Assembly (NCBI GenBank): GCA_002369195.1
Contig: DFEW01000048.1
Location: forward strand, 1 to 13,803
Direction: 5' to 3'
Length of the DNA: 13,803 nucleotides
Origin: Christensenella sp. UBA3792
GTDB lineage: Bacteria; Bacillota; Clostridia; Christensenellales; CAG-138
Numbering within the stretch: position 1 is the first letter of the stretch; the number at the start of each line of letters is the position of its first letter. The notes beneath the pieces are model-generated. The model was not told the DNA's origin, did not search any database, and saw only the letters and a list, made by a program, of their open reading frames with translations. Position numbers and translations under genes: made by a program. This document shows, piece after piece, positions 1 through 6,757 of the stretch.

Positions 1-1
1 C

Positions 2-1144
2 AACTACGATATCAAGATCGAGGAAGGCACGCTGACGATCACGCCGAGAACGATCACGGTCACGGCGAACGACGCGAACAAGACGCAGGGTCAGGCGGAT
101 CCGGAATTCACGGTCACGATTGAAGGACTCGTGGACGGCGACAGCGAGAGCGAGATCGCATACACGATCGACCGTGAGCCCGGCGAAGCACCCGGCACCT
201 ACGCGATCAACGTGAGCGGCGACGAAGAACAGGGCAACTACATTGTTGTGTACGTACCCGGCACGCTGACGATCGACAGACAGATCATCGATGAGAATCC
301 GCCTCTGGCAGTATTCGGAACGTTCTCGTTCTACTTCATCTCGGATACGATGATGGCGAAGGACGACGAAGCGCGGAACGGCGCGTACAAGGCGATGATC
401 GACTGGGCAGCGGAGAACCGCGAAGCACTCGGCTCGCTGGCGGTAGTCGGCTCGGGCAACATGGTTGCACAGTACGACGACGCAGACGCGTGGAAGTTCG
501 CGAAGGACACGCTGAACACGCTGCCGGCAGAGCTGCCGTACTTCAACGCAGCAGGCCGCACGGATGTGAACGGCGATGAGATGAACTACGATGCATACAT
601 CTCGAACAACCTGAACAAGGCGAGCGAGAAGTATGAGGACGGCAAGGTCTGGTACCAGCTGTTCGAAGAGCAGAACGTCATGCTGGTCGGCATCGGTTAC
701 ATGAAGCCGGCAGAGACGGACGAAGAGCAGGAAGCACAGGATGCGTGGATCGCATATGTGAACAACGCACTCGCAGCGCATGAAGACTTCTTCGTGATCC
801 TCACGATGAACGACTACATCGACGCGAACGGCGAGCTGACTGCATTCGGCGCACTGGTCGAAGAACGGATCGTCGCAGAGAATGCGAACGTCGAGCTGAT
901 TCTGAGCGGCAACGCGGACGGCGCGGCACGCTGGACGGGCACGTACGGCGAGCGCACGGTCGATGCGATCATGTACAACTACCAGGCGGATGAAGCGAAG
1001 GGCCTCGGCTTCATGAAGATCATCACGATCGACGGCGACACGAACACGATCACGATCGCAACGTACTCGCCGGTCATGGATACGGACACCTACGACGAAT
1101 CCAAGCCGGAGAATGACTTCATCGTCATCGAGAACGCGTTCTAA
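2..1144 (+). CDS. Surface/secreted protein C-terminus: MBG repeats plus degenerate calcineurin-like phosphoesterase domain (5' end outside window)
   Basis: The frame is open from the first bases, so the true start lies upstream; 380 residues are visible. Residues 1-92 look like MBG-type beta repeats: two units ending GTLTIT and GTLTID, with a QADPEFTVTIEGL stretch recalling the YGDxDPxFT signature of MBG_2 domains in bacterial adhesins. Residues about 100-380 follow the layout of secreted clostridial metallophosphoesterases, with conserved non-catalytic segments (ILTMNDYIDANGEL, NYQ near 326, a KIITIDGDTNTITIATYSP end). The metal-binding motifs are replaced: GD by GN, GNHD by GRTD, catalytic His by Asn in TMNDY, and GHxH by GNAD. 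The domain therefore probably lacks phosphoesterase activity and may serve binding or structure. No LPXTG or SLH anchor is seen at this end. A strong terminator follows 15 bases after the stop. The domain call is from pattern recognition and is fairly secure; function is unknown. Confidence 0.8.
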   Translation, partial: NYDIKIEEGTLTITPRTITVTANDANKTQGQADPEFTVTIEGLVDGDSESEIAYTIDREPGEAPGTYAINVSGDEEQGNYIVVYVPGTLTIDRQIIDENPPLAVFGTFSFYFISDTMMAKDDEARNGAYKAMIDWAAENREALGSLAVVGSGNMVAQYDDADAWKFAKDTLNTLPAELPYFNAAGRTDVNGDEMNYDAYISNNLNKASEKYEDGKVWYQLFEEQNVMLVGIGYMKPAETDEEQEAQDAWIAYVNNALAAHEDFFVILTMNDYIDANGELTAFGALVEERIVAENANVELILSGNADGAARWTGTYGERTVDAIMYNYQADEAKGLGFMKIITIDGDTNTITIATYSPVMDTDTYDESKPENDFIVIENAF

Positions 1145-1158
1145 TCAACCGAACCGAA

Positions 1159-1191
1159 GATACCCTCCCAAAGCGGGAGGGTATCTTTTTT
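1159..1191 (+). terminator. Rho-independent terminator of the MBG/phosphoesterase gene
   Basis: A perfect 11-bp stem (1159-1169 with 1175-1185, GATACCCTCCC/GGGAGGGTATC) with a 5-base loop is followed directly by six T. It starts 15 bases after the stop codon. Confidence 0.93.
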
Positions 1192-1194
1192 ATG

Positions 1195-1222
1195 CGGTCA
1201 GCAGATGGGTATCTGCCGACCG
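1195..1222. repeat. Hairpin 1 of the intergenic cluster
   Basis: An inverted repeat with arms 1195-1206 and 1211-1222: CGGTC-a-GCAGAT, loop GGGT, ATCTGC-c-GACCG. That is 11 paired bases with one mismatch. No T-run follows, so it is not a simple terminator. Confidence 0.75.
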
Positions 1223-1227
1223 GTTTG

Positions 1228-1272
1228 CAGCCCTCGTCTAAAATGCGCCGCATTTCCGGGCGACGAGGGCTG
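1228..1272. repeat. Nested hairpin 2 of the intergenic cluster
   Basis: Outer arms CAGCCCTCGTC (1228-1238) and GACGAGGGCTG (1262-1272) are perfect 11-bp complements. Inside lies a second near-perfect palindrome, AAATGCG (1241-1247) with CGCATTT (1249-1255). The element could form a two-tier hairpin or cruciform and has no following T-run. Confidence 0.75.
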
Positions 1273-1278
1273 AAAGGT

Positions 1279-1311
1279 GTCAAATGCACCGCGCATGTCG
1301 CTGCATTTGAC
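1279..1311. repeat. Hairpin 3, overlapping the first tandem-repeat unit
   Basis: Perfect 10-bp arms GTCAAATGCA (1279-1288) and TGCATTTGAC (1302-1311) enclose a 13-base loop. The right arm recurs (with one change in unit 3) in the later tandem units, but the left arm occurs only here, so only the first unit can fold this way. Confidence 0.7.
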
Positions 1312-1567
1312 GATGGATAGCCGCGCATGAGGGCATTTTCGCGCCTGTCATCCTGAGCCATACGGCGAAGGATCTGCGAACGGAACCGCGCACATCGCTG
1401 CATTTGACGATGGATAGCCGCGCGAGAGATCATTTTCCCGCCTGTCATCCTGAGCCATGCGGCGAAGGATCTCTGAACGGCACCGCGCATGTCGCTGCAT
1501 TTGACAATGGATAGCCGCGCATGAGATCATTTTTCCGCTTGTCATCCTGAGCCATGCGGCGAAGGAT
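1288..1567. repeat. 97-bp direct tandem repeat, just under three copies
   Basis: Units at 1288-1384, 1385-1481 and 1482-1567 (the last shortened) align without gaps at an exact 97-base period and differ at a few positions each. Each contains ACCGCGCA near its start, a TGCATTTGAC segment, GGATAGCCGCGC, and a 28-base core beginning TGTCATCCTGAGCCAT and ending CGGCGAAGGAT (1346-1373, 1443-1470, 1540-1567). The core is an imperfect palindrome (ATCCT with AGGAT) and resembles the TGTCATYCTGAGCG-type dispersed repeats found between genes in many bacteria. Spacing segments are repeated too, which excludes a CRISPR array. Open frames on the minus strand here arise from the repeat and are not supported as genes. 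Confidence 0.9.
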
Positions 1568-1679
1568 TTTTATGCGTGCATGGCTTTGTCCAACACGTGG
1601 GAAAGCGGGCAATCACGGTCGGCGGACGGGGCAAATACGGCAAAAGAATCGAAAAAGTTCTTTTCTTTCGCGAAAAATT

Positions 1680-1688
1680 TGGTATAAT
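1680..1688 (+). promoter_or_regulatory. Extended -10 promoter of the clostripain gene
   Basis: TGGTATAAT gives a consensus TATAAT box (1683-1688) with an extended TGn element. No good -35 box stands 16-18 bases upstream, only a T-rich run at about 1657-1668. Transcription would start near 1695, leaving a leader of roughly 23 bases. This rules out the in-frame ATG at 1691 and supports the start at 1718. Confidence 0.75.
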
Positions 1689-1702
1689 AGATGCAACCCA
1701 AC

Positions 1703-1708
1703 GGGAGG
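1703..1708 (+). promoter_or_regulatory. Ribosome-binding site deciding the clostripain start
   Basis: GGGAGG lies 9 bases before ATG 1718. The upstream in-frame ATG at 1691 has no such site. Confidence 0.8.
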
Positions 1709-1717
1709 AAAACAAAC

Positions 1718-4381
1718 ATGAACAGTTCTTCGGATTCAAACGGAAGAAAAAGACGCATCGTATCGGGATCGAGCAGCGTGAAAAAGACGAGCGATCGCCC
1801 GGTTTCGACGAACGGTCCGGTCGGTAAAAAGGACGCATATCAAGGAAGAAAGATCCAGTTCCAAAAGAAGACCGAAAGCTCGCAGCAGAGCAGCGCGCAG
1901 AATACGCTGTTCCAGGCCGCATCGCAGCAGAACCAGAATCAGCAGAGCACGCAGCAGAACGTGTTTACGCAGCAATCGACGCAGAGCACGGCGGCGCGCG
2001 CATCCGGCAGCGGCAAGCTGATCCGCATTCTGCTGATCGTAGCGGTCATCGTGATCGGGCTGATCTTCCTGCGCAGCTGTCTGTGCAGCGGCTGCTCGCC
2101 GGTCAGCATGCTGAACGAAGGCATCGACACGTCAACCGGCAACAGCGGCACAAGCGGCATCGATATCGGAAGCGTGCTCGGCGGCGATACGGACGCTTCG
2201 AGCGGTTCGACCGGCAGCGATTCGCTTTGGACGCAGCTTCTGTCGAACGACTATGACGCGGCGGACAGCACCGCGGCGACGGCGCTTTCGGCATCGACGT
2301 CCTACCAGAACGCGGACCTGACGGTTTCGAATCAGGCGCGCTCGCGCTACACGACGATCAAGGGCAACGGCAAGGACGTCGTCACGGTCATGGTGTACAT
2401 CTGCGGCAGCGATCTTGAAAGCGAGAACGGCATGGCGACCGCGGACCTCAACGAAATGCTGCACGCGACGCTTGACGATTCGCACGTGAACGTCATCGTC
2501 GAGACCGGCGGTGCAAAGAAGTGGAATAACTCGGTCGTCTCCGCAAAGACGAACCAGCGCTACCGCGTGACGAGCAAGGGCCTGCAGGTGCTGGATCGCG
2601 ACGTCGGCAAAAAGAGCATGATCGACCCGAACACGCTGGTGGACTTCATCCAATACTGCGCGAAGAACTATCCGGCGAACCGCAACATGCTGATCCTGTG
2701 GGATCACGGCGGCGGCTCGATTTCCGGCTACGGCTACGACCAGAACTACAGCGGCACGATGACGCTTGACAAGATCAATTCCGCGCTCAAGAAGAGCGGC
2801 GTGCTGTTCGACTTCATCGGCTTCGACGCGTGTCTGATGGCGACGTTCGAAACGGCGGTCGTCACCGAACCGTATGCGGACTACCTGCTTGCGTCCGAGG
2901 AAGCGGAACCCGGCTGCGGCTGGTACTATACGAACTGGCTGACCGCGCTGTCCAAGAATCCCTCGATCGGCACGGTCGAGCTCAGCAAGACGCTGATCGA
3001 CGACTTCAACAACGTCTGCAAGAAGAACTATCCGGGCTGCAACACGACGCTCTCGATCGTCGATCTTGCAGAGTTCAAGGGAACGGTTCCCGAAGCGTTC
3101 AATGCGTTCTCCGGAGAGCTTTCCGGCATGCTCGACGCATCCGAGTATAAGCAGGTTGCGGACGCGCGCGCCGATGCGCGCGAGTTCGGCACGAGCGCAA
3201 AGGTCAACCACATCGACCTGATCGACTTCGCGAACAAGATCGGCAGCAGCAAGGCGAGCGCGCTCGTCAATGCGCTGAAAAACTGCATCAAGTACAACCG
3301 CACGTCGGTGTCGATGAAGAATTCGAACGGGCTTTCGATCTACTTCCCGTATTCGAGCTTCAAGAGCATGAACTCGGCGGTCGCGCTGTACGACTCGATC
3401 GGCATGGACGCCAACTACGCAAGCTGCATCAAGAGCTTCGCAAGTCTGGCGGCGGGCGGTCAGATCGCGACGGCGGGGCAGTCGTCGCCGTTCGGCTCGC
3501 TGTTCGGCGGGTATTCGTCCGGCGCACCGAGCTATTCTTCGAGCGACATTCTGTCCACGCTGCTCGGCGGCGGTTCGTCAAGCTATGATTCCGGCGATCT
3601 GCTTTCGTCCCTGTTCGGCGGTTCTGCACCGTCCACCGGCGCGGGCGACTTCCTCGGCAGCATCCTCGGCGGCAGCGACTACGGCTGGTTCGATTCGGGA
3701 CGCGTGCTGAGAAGCGGCGAGATGTACGATCGCAACGCGCTGACTGTCGATGACATGGAGCTGACCGAAAAGGGCGACGGCTACGTGCTGAAGCTTGACA
3801 GCAGCAAGTGGGAGCTTGTCGAGAGCGTGCAGCTCAACGTGTTCGCAAAGGACGAGGCGGGCGACGGCTACTTCGACCTCGGTCTCGACAATCGCTATTC
3901 GATCGAAAACGGCGAGCTTGCGATCGAGTTCGACAACACCTGGCTCTGCCTGAACGGACAGATCGTGCCGTACTACTTCATCGGTCACGTTGAGGACGGC
4001 AAGAACTGGGCGGACGTCGGCCGCGTGCCGGTGCTGATCAACGGTGTGCGCTACGATCTCATCATCGTGTTCGACAACGAGACGGAGGAGAACGAGTACG
4101 GCTACGTCGCGGGCGCACAGCGCGTCTACGACAACGGCGAGACCGAGAACGTCGCGAAGGGCTTCACGCCGCTGAAAGCGGGTGACAAGATCGAATTCAT
4201 CTGCGACTACTACGGCGCAGACGGCACGTTCGAGGCGAGCTACAAGATCGGAGAGCTGACGGTAAACGGCGCGATCGAGGTCGGCTATATCGAGCTTGAG
4301 AACGCGGAATGCGACGTGACCTACTGCCTGACCGACCTCTACCACAACGAGTTCTGGACCGAAGCGGTCACTTTCCGGTAA
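1718..4381 (+). CDS. Membrane-anchored clostripain-family (peptidase C11) cysteine protease
   Basis: An 887-residue protein. Residues 1-99 form a basic, then Ser/Gln-rich tail, probably cytoplasmic. Residues 101-118 are a single hydrophobic helix (LIRILLIVAVIVIGLIFL), followed by Cys121, Cys123 and Cys126, so a type II membrane protein with the enzyme outside is likely. The C11 catalytic domain begins near VVTVMVYICGSDLES. It carries the catalytic His330 in LWDHGGG and the nucleophile Cys372 in GFDACLMA, with the usual spacing for the family. Family members cleave after Arg or Lys and are often activated by self-cleavage. Residues about 590-652 are a Gly/Ser linker with a 17-residue repeat (see findings). 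The C-terminal part (about 660-887) is beta-rich and acidic, as in other clostridial relatives. The gene has its own promoter and terminator and is not in an operon. The substrate is not evident from the sequence. Confidence 0.9.
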   Translation: MNSSSDSNGRKRRIVSGSSSVKKTSDRPVSTNGPVGKKDAYQGRKIQFQKKTESSQQSSAQNTLFQAASQQNQNQQSTQQNVFTQQSTQSTAARASGSGKLIRILLIVAVIVIGLIFLRSCLCSGCSPVSMLNEGIDTSTGNSGTSGIDIGSVLGGDTDASSGSTGSDSLWTQLLSNDYDAADSTAATALSASTSYQNADLTVSNQARSRYTTIKGNGKDVVTVMVYICGSDLESENGMATADLNEMLHATLDDSHVNVIVETGGAKKWNNSVVSAKTNQRYRVTSKGLQVLDRDVGKKSMIDPNTLVDFIQYCAKNYPANRNMLILWDHGGGSISGYGYDQNYSGTMTLDKINSALKKSGVLFDFIGFDACLMATFETAVVTEPYADYLLASEEAEPGCGWYYTNWLTALSKNPSIGTVELSKTLIDDFNNVCKKNYPGCNTTLSIVDLAEFKGTVPEAFNAFSGELSGMLDASEYKQVADARADAREFGTSAKVNHIDLIDFANKIGSSKASALVNALKNCIKYNRTSVSMKNSNGLSIYFPYSSFKSMNSAVALYDSIGMDANYASCIKSFASLAAGGQIATAGQSSPFGSLFGGYSSGAPSYSSSDILSTLLGGGSSSYDSGDLLSSLFGGSAPSTGAGDFLGSILGGSDYGWFDSGRVLRSGEMYDRNALTVDDMELTEKGDGYVLKLDSSKWELVESVQLNVFAKDEAGDGYFDLGLDNRYSIENGELAIEFDNTWLCLNGQIVPYYFIGHVEDGKNWADVGRVPVLINGVRYDLIIVFDNETEENEYGYVAGAQRVYDNGETENVAKGFTPLKAGDKIEFICDYYGADGTFEASYKIGELTVNGAIEVGYIELENAECDVTYCLTDLYHNEFWTEAVTFR

Positions 4382-4391
4382 TCAAAATAAC

Positions 4392-4425
4392 AAGCGCTCC
4401 GAGCAATCGGAGCGCTTATTTATTT
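4392..4425. terminator. Bidirectional terminator between the clostripain gene and tmcAL
   Basis: A perfect 11-bp stem AAGCGCTCCGA (4392-4402) with TCGGAGCGCTT (4407-4417) has a GNRA-type loop GCAA. The plus side continues ATTTATTT. The minus side continues GTTATTTTGAT. It lies 10 bases after the protease stop and 18 bases beyond the tmcAL stop, so it can serve both converging genes. Confidence 0.88.
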
Positions 4426-4435
4426 GAGTTTTTGT

Positions 4436-5638
4436 TCAGACCGTGATCGCGCTTTGGGCGTCGCGGTGCAGCTCACGGGCGAGCGCGTATCCGTACAGGT
4501 CGGTGGACAGCGCGTCGATCGCAAGCGAGGCGCGGGCGATCTCGGTGCAGTTCTGCATGTCGGAATTGCGCAGGATGACCGGTGCGCTTGCGCGGCTCGC
4601 CATCGCGGAGAGCAGCCCGCGACCGATGCGCTTGAGTCCCAGAACGTGCAGATAGAGGTTGTCGTAGCGCTCGGCGAGCGCGTCGGTCATGCCGTCTGGG
4701 ACGTGCAGCAGCGCGGAGACGAGAATGCGCTTGCAGCGCGCGAGCGTGTAGCGCTTGGACTTGATCGCTTCGAGCAGCGACGGCAGATCGGTCGCCTGAC
4801 GGGCGGCGCGGTACAGCACCTGCTCAAAGCCCTCGGTCACGTCCGGCAGCGCCTTCAGCTCCTCGAGCGACATGGTGCGCAGCCGGTAGAGCAGCATCGG
4901 CGCAAACCGGTCGAAGGTGACGGGAAACTGCGAGTCGAAGCGCATTGCCGCCGCAACGCTCATCGGCATCGTATCGTAGACCGATTCGTCGCCGCCCAAA
5001 AGCGCTTCGCGGATCGCCGTGGCGCTCGAAAGCTTTCCGGTCAGGACCGTGCTGTTGTACTTGTTCCCGATGCGCTGAATCGGCAGGGGAAGGATGTTCG
5101 GCGCGTAGCGGCGAAGGGACTTGAGGTATTCGACCGCAAGAATGTTGTTCGGCTGTCCCAGTATGGCGAGCTCGTCCTCCGGAACGCCGAGGTCCGCAAG
5201 TGCGTCGTACTGCGCGCGCGGATAGGACTTGCCCTGTTTGAGATGATAGTTGAGATAGACGCGGAAGTTTGCGGGTTCGCGATCCAGAAGATCCGCGAGG
5301 TGGTAGAGCGCATTGATGTCGTCGGTTTCAACGCCGAATGCAAGGTCGGTCACCACGCCGGTGGCGGCGAGGGTCATCACGGCGCCCTGCGCAAAGCGTT
5401 CCGCGCTCGACACGGCGAACGCGGTCGGGATCTCGGTGACGATATCGGCGCCGCCCATGACCGCCCATTCGGCACGCGTGAACTTATCGGTGCAGGCGGG
5501 TTCGCCGCGCTGCACGAAGTTGCCGGACATCGCGACGACGCAGAAGTCCGCGCCTGCCTGTTTTTTGGATTCTTCCATGTGATAAATATGTCCGTTGTGC
5601 AGCGGATTGTACTCCGCGACGATGCCGATGACGCGCAT
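4436..5638 (-). CDS. tmcAL: tRNA(Met) cytidine acetate ligase
   Basis: A 400-residue protein, close to the roughly 415 residues of B. subtilis TmcAL (formerly YlbM). It uses ATP and acetate to form N4-acetylcytidine at wobble position C34 of elongator tRNA-Met in the cytoplasm. The N-terminus MRVIGIVAEYNPLHNGH holds the nucleotidyltransferase-type NGH motif (residues 15-17), followed by the family segments MSGNFVQRGEPA and GADIVTEIP. I chose ATG 5638 because an AAAGGAG site sits 9 bases upstream; a longer in-frame start at 5674 would lie upstream of the likely transcription start. The gene is divergent from pta-ackA, whose product, acetate, is its substrate, and it ends at a shared terminator. 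The family assignment is secure. Confidence 0.95.
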   Translation of the reverse strand: MRVIGIVAEYNPLHNGHIYHMEESKKQAGADFCVVAMSGNFVQRGEPACTDKFTRAEWAVMGGADIVTEIPTAFAVSSAERFAQGAVMTLAATGVVTDLAFGVETDDINALYHLADLLDREPANFRVYLNYHLKQGKSYPRAQYDALADLGVPEDELAILGQPNNILAVEYLKSLRRYAPNILPLPIQRIGNKYNSTVLTGKLSSATAIREALLGGDESVYDTMPMSVAAAMRFDSQFPVTFDRFAPMLLYRLRTMSLEELKALPDVTEGFEQVLYRAARQATDLPSLLEAIKSKRYTLARCKRILVSALLHVPDGMTDALAERYDNLYLHVLGLKRIGRGLLSAMASRASAPVILRNSDMQNCTEIARASLAIDALSTDLYGYALARELHRDAQSAITV

Positions 5639-5678
5639 AAAACGCAACTCCTTTGAAAGTGAAACTTTTTTCATTTCA

Positions 5679-5687
5679 AGTATACCA
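5679..5687 (-). promoter_or_regulatory. Extended -10 promoter of tmcAL
   Basis: Read on the minus strand, TGGTATACT combines a near-consensus -10 box (TATACT, 5684-5679) with an extended TGn element. The best -35 candidate, CTAACA 18 bases upstream, matches 4 of 6. Transcription would begin near 5672, giving a leader of about 34 bases that includes the ribosome-binding site. Confidence 0.6.
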
Positions 5688-5702
5688 TTTTTTGCACAGA
5701 TA

Positions 5703-5711
5703 TGTTAGAAT
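5703..5711 (+). promoter_or_regulatory. Extended -10 promoter of pta-ackA
   Basis: TGTTAGAAT has an extended TGn element and a -10 box TAGAAT (5706-5711). There is no good -35 box at normal spacing. Transcription would start near 5718, leaving a short AT-rich leader. The box lies 21 bases from the opposing tmcAL -10 box, so the two RNA polymerase footprints must overlap. Confidence 0.55.
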
Positions 5712-5729
5712 AAATTGAAAATTTATTTT

Positions 5730-5734
5730 GGAGG
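5730..5734 (+). promoter_or_regulatory. Ribosome-binding site of pta
   Basis: GGAGG stands 9 bases before ATG 5744. This spacing excludes the in-frame TTG at 5738, which would be only 3 bases away. Confidence 0.8.
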
Positions 5735-5743
5735 AATTTGTTC

Positions 5744-6742
5744 ATGTCATTGATGGATTCGATCAAGGCAAAAGCAAAGGCAGACAAGAAACACATCCTG
5801 CTGCCCGAAGGAACCGAAGAACGCACCGTGCAGGCGGCAGCCCGCATCACGGCGGAAGGCATTGCAAAGGTTACCCTGTTCGGAAAGCCCGAGGAAATTC
5901 GGAAGGTTGCAGACAAATACGGCGTTTCGCTCGAAGGCATCGATATGATCGATCCCGAGACGCATCCGGATTATCAGATGTACGTCGACCGGTTCTATGA
6001 GATGCGCAAGGCGAAGGGCGTCACGCCCGAGAAGGCCGCGGATATGATCAAGAACCCGCTGTTCTTCGCGGCGATGATGATCAAGGACAAGAAGGCGGAC
6101 GGTTTCGTTTCCGGCGCGATCAACACCACCGGCAACACGCTGCGTCCGGGTCTGCAGATCATCAAGATGCGTCCCGGCATCAACACGGTTTCGAGCTTCT
6201 TCATCATGGAGATCCCGAACAAGAAGTACGGCGATGACGGTCTGATGATCTTCGCGGACTGCGCGGTCAACATCGACCCGACCTCCGAACAGCTTGCCGA
6301 AATCGCGATTTCGTCCGCGGCGAGCGCAAAGGCACTCTGCGGCATCGATGCGCGCATCGCGATGCTTTCGTTCTCCACCAAGGGCAGCGCAAAGCATGAG
6401 AACGTCGACAAGGTCCGCATCGCGACCGAGATGGTGCACGAGCGTGCGCCCGAACTCATGGTCGACGGCGAACTGCAGGCGGACGCCGCGCTGGTCGAAT
6501 CCGTCGGTCAGCTCAAGAGCCCCGGAAGCCCTGTTGCCGGCAAGGCGAACGTGCTCGTCTTCCCGGACCTGCAGGCGGGCAACATCGGTTACAAGCTCGT
6601 CCAGCGCCTCGCGGGTGCGGAAGCCATCGGCCCGATCTGCCAGGGCTTTGCGGCGCCGATCAACGATCTGAGCCGCGGCTGCAGCATCGAGGATATCGTT
6701 TCCGTCGTCGCGATCACTGCGGTGCAGGCACAGAACATGTAA
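5744..6742 (+). CDS. pta: Phosphate acetyltransferase
   Basis: A 332-residue protein of the short Pta class (B. subtilis Pta is about 323), with no N-terminal regulatory domains. It interconverts acetyl-CoA plus phosphate with acetyl phosphate plus CoA in the cytoplasm. Typical segments are present in order: a substrate-site region from DGFVSGAINTTGNTLRPG into the VSSFFIMEIP strand, FADCAVNIDPTSEQLAEIA, MLSFSTKGSAKHENVDKV, MVDGELQADAAL and the C-terminal NVLVFPDLQAGNIGYKLVQR. AckA starts 15 bases downstream, so the two form one operon for ATP-yielding acetate formation. The promoter is in the gap shared with tmcAL. No abnormal residues were noticed. A phosphate butyryltransferase is the main alternative but is less likely given these motifs and the ackA partner. 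Confidence 0.95.
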   Translation: MSLMDSIKAKAKADKKHILLPEGTEERTVQAAARITAEGIAKVTLFGKPEEIRKVADKYGVSLEGIDMIDPETHPDYQMYVDRFYEMRKAKGVTPEKAADMIKNPLFFAAMMIKDKKADGFVSGAINTTGNTLRPGLQIIKMRPGINTVSSFFIMEIPNKKYGDDGLMIFADCAVNIDPTSEQLAEIAISSAASAKALCGIDARIAMLSFSTKGSAKHENVDKVRIATEMVHERAPELMVDGELQADAALVESVGQLKSPGSPVAGKANVLVFPDLQAGNIGYKLVQRLAGAEAIGPICQGFAAPINDLSRGCSIEDIVSVVAITAVQAQNM

Positions 6743-6757
6743 CGAAAGGAACGAACC

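Larger units (their letters stand above)
1145..1717. other. 573-bp non-coding spacer
   Basis: This long gap holds, in order, a terminator, three hairpins, the 97-bp tandem repeat, about 90 bases with no recognised element (about 1568-1656), and the clostripain-gene promoter and ribosome-binding site. I see no credible protein-coding frame: small frames here have no ribosome-binding site and follow the repeat. No tRNA or riboswitch fold was recognised. Confidence 0.8.

Noticed and set aside
1125..1545. Small minus-strand frames across the spacer (121 and 65 codons)
   Set aside because: They are translations of the 97-bp repeat, with peptide runs such as ILRRMAQDDRREN that recur with the DNA repeat. 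No start signals are visible.
1288..1567. CRISPR array
   Set aside because: The regions between the conserved cores are also near-identical and the period is 97 bases; no cas genes are nearby.
1145..1717. Insertion sequence or MITE
   Set aside because: No transposase, no matching terminal inverted repeats bounding the whole region and no target-site duplication could be identified. A dispersed intergenic repeat is the more cautious reading.
1691..1717. Upstream ATG start for the clostripain protein (9 extra residues)
   Set aside because: It lies about at or before the predicted transcription start and upstream of the clear GGGAGG site serving ATG 1718.
2132..3211. 359-codon antisense frame within the clostripain gene
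   Set aside because: The sense frame has catalytic motifs and a clear start signal; the antisense product is Arg/Val/Ala-rich with no domain.
4424..5656. 410-codon plus-strand frame opposite tmcAL
   Set aside because: It shadows tmcAL, begins inside the bidirectional terminator and has no ribosome-binding site.
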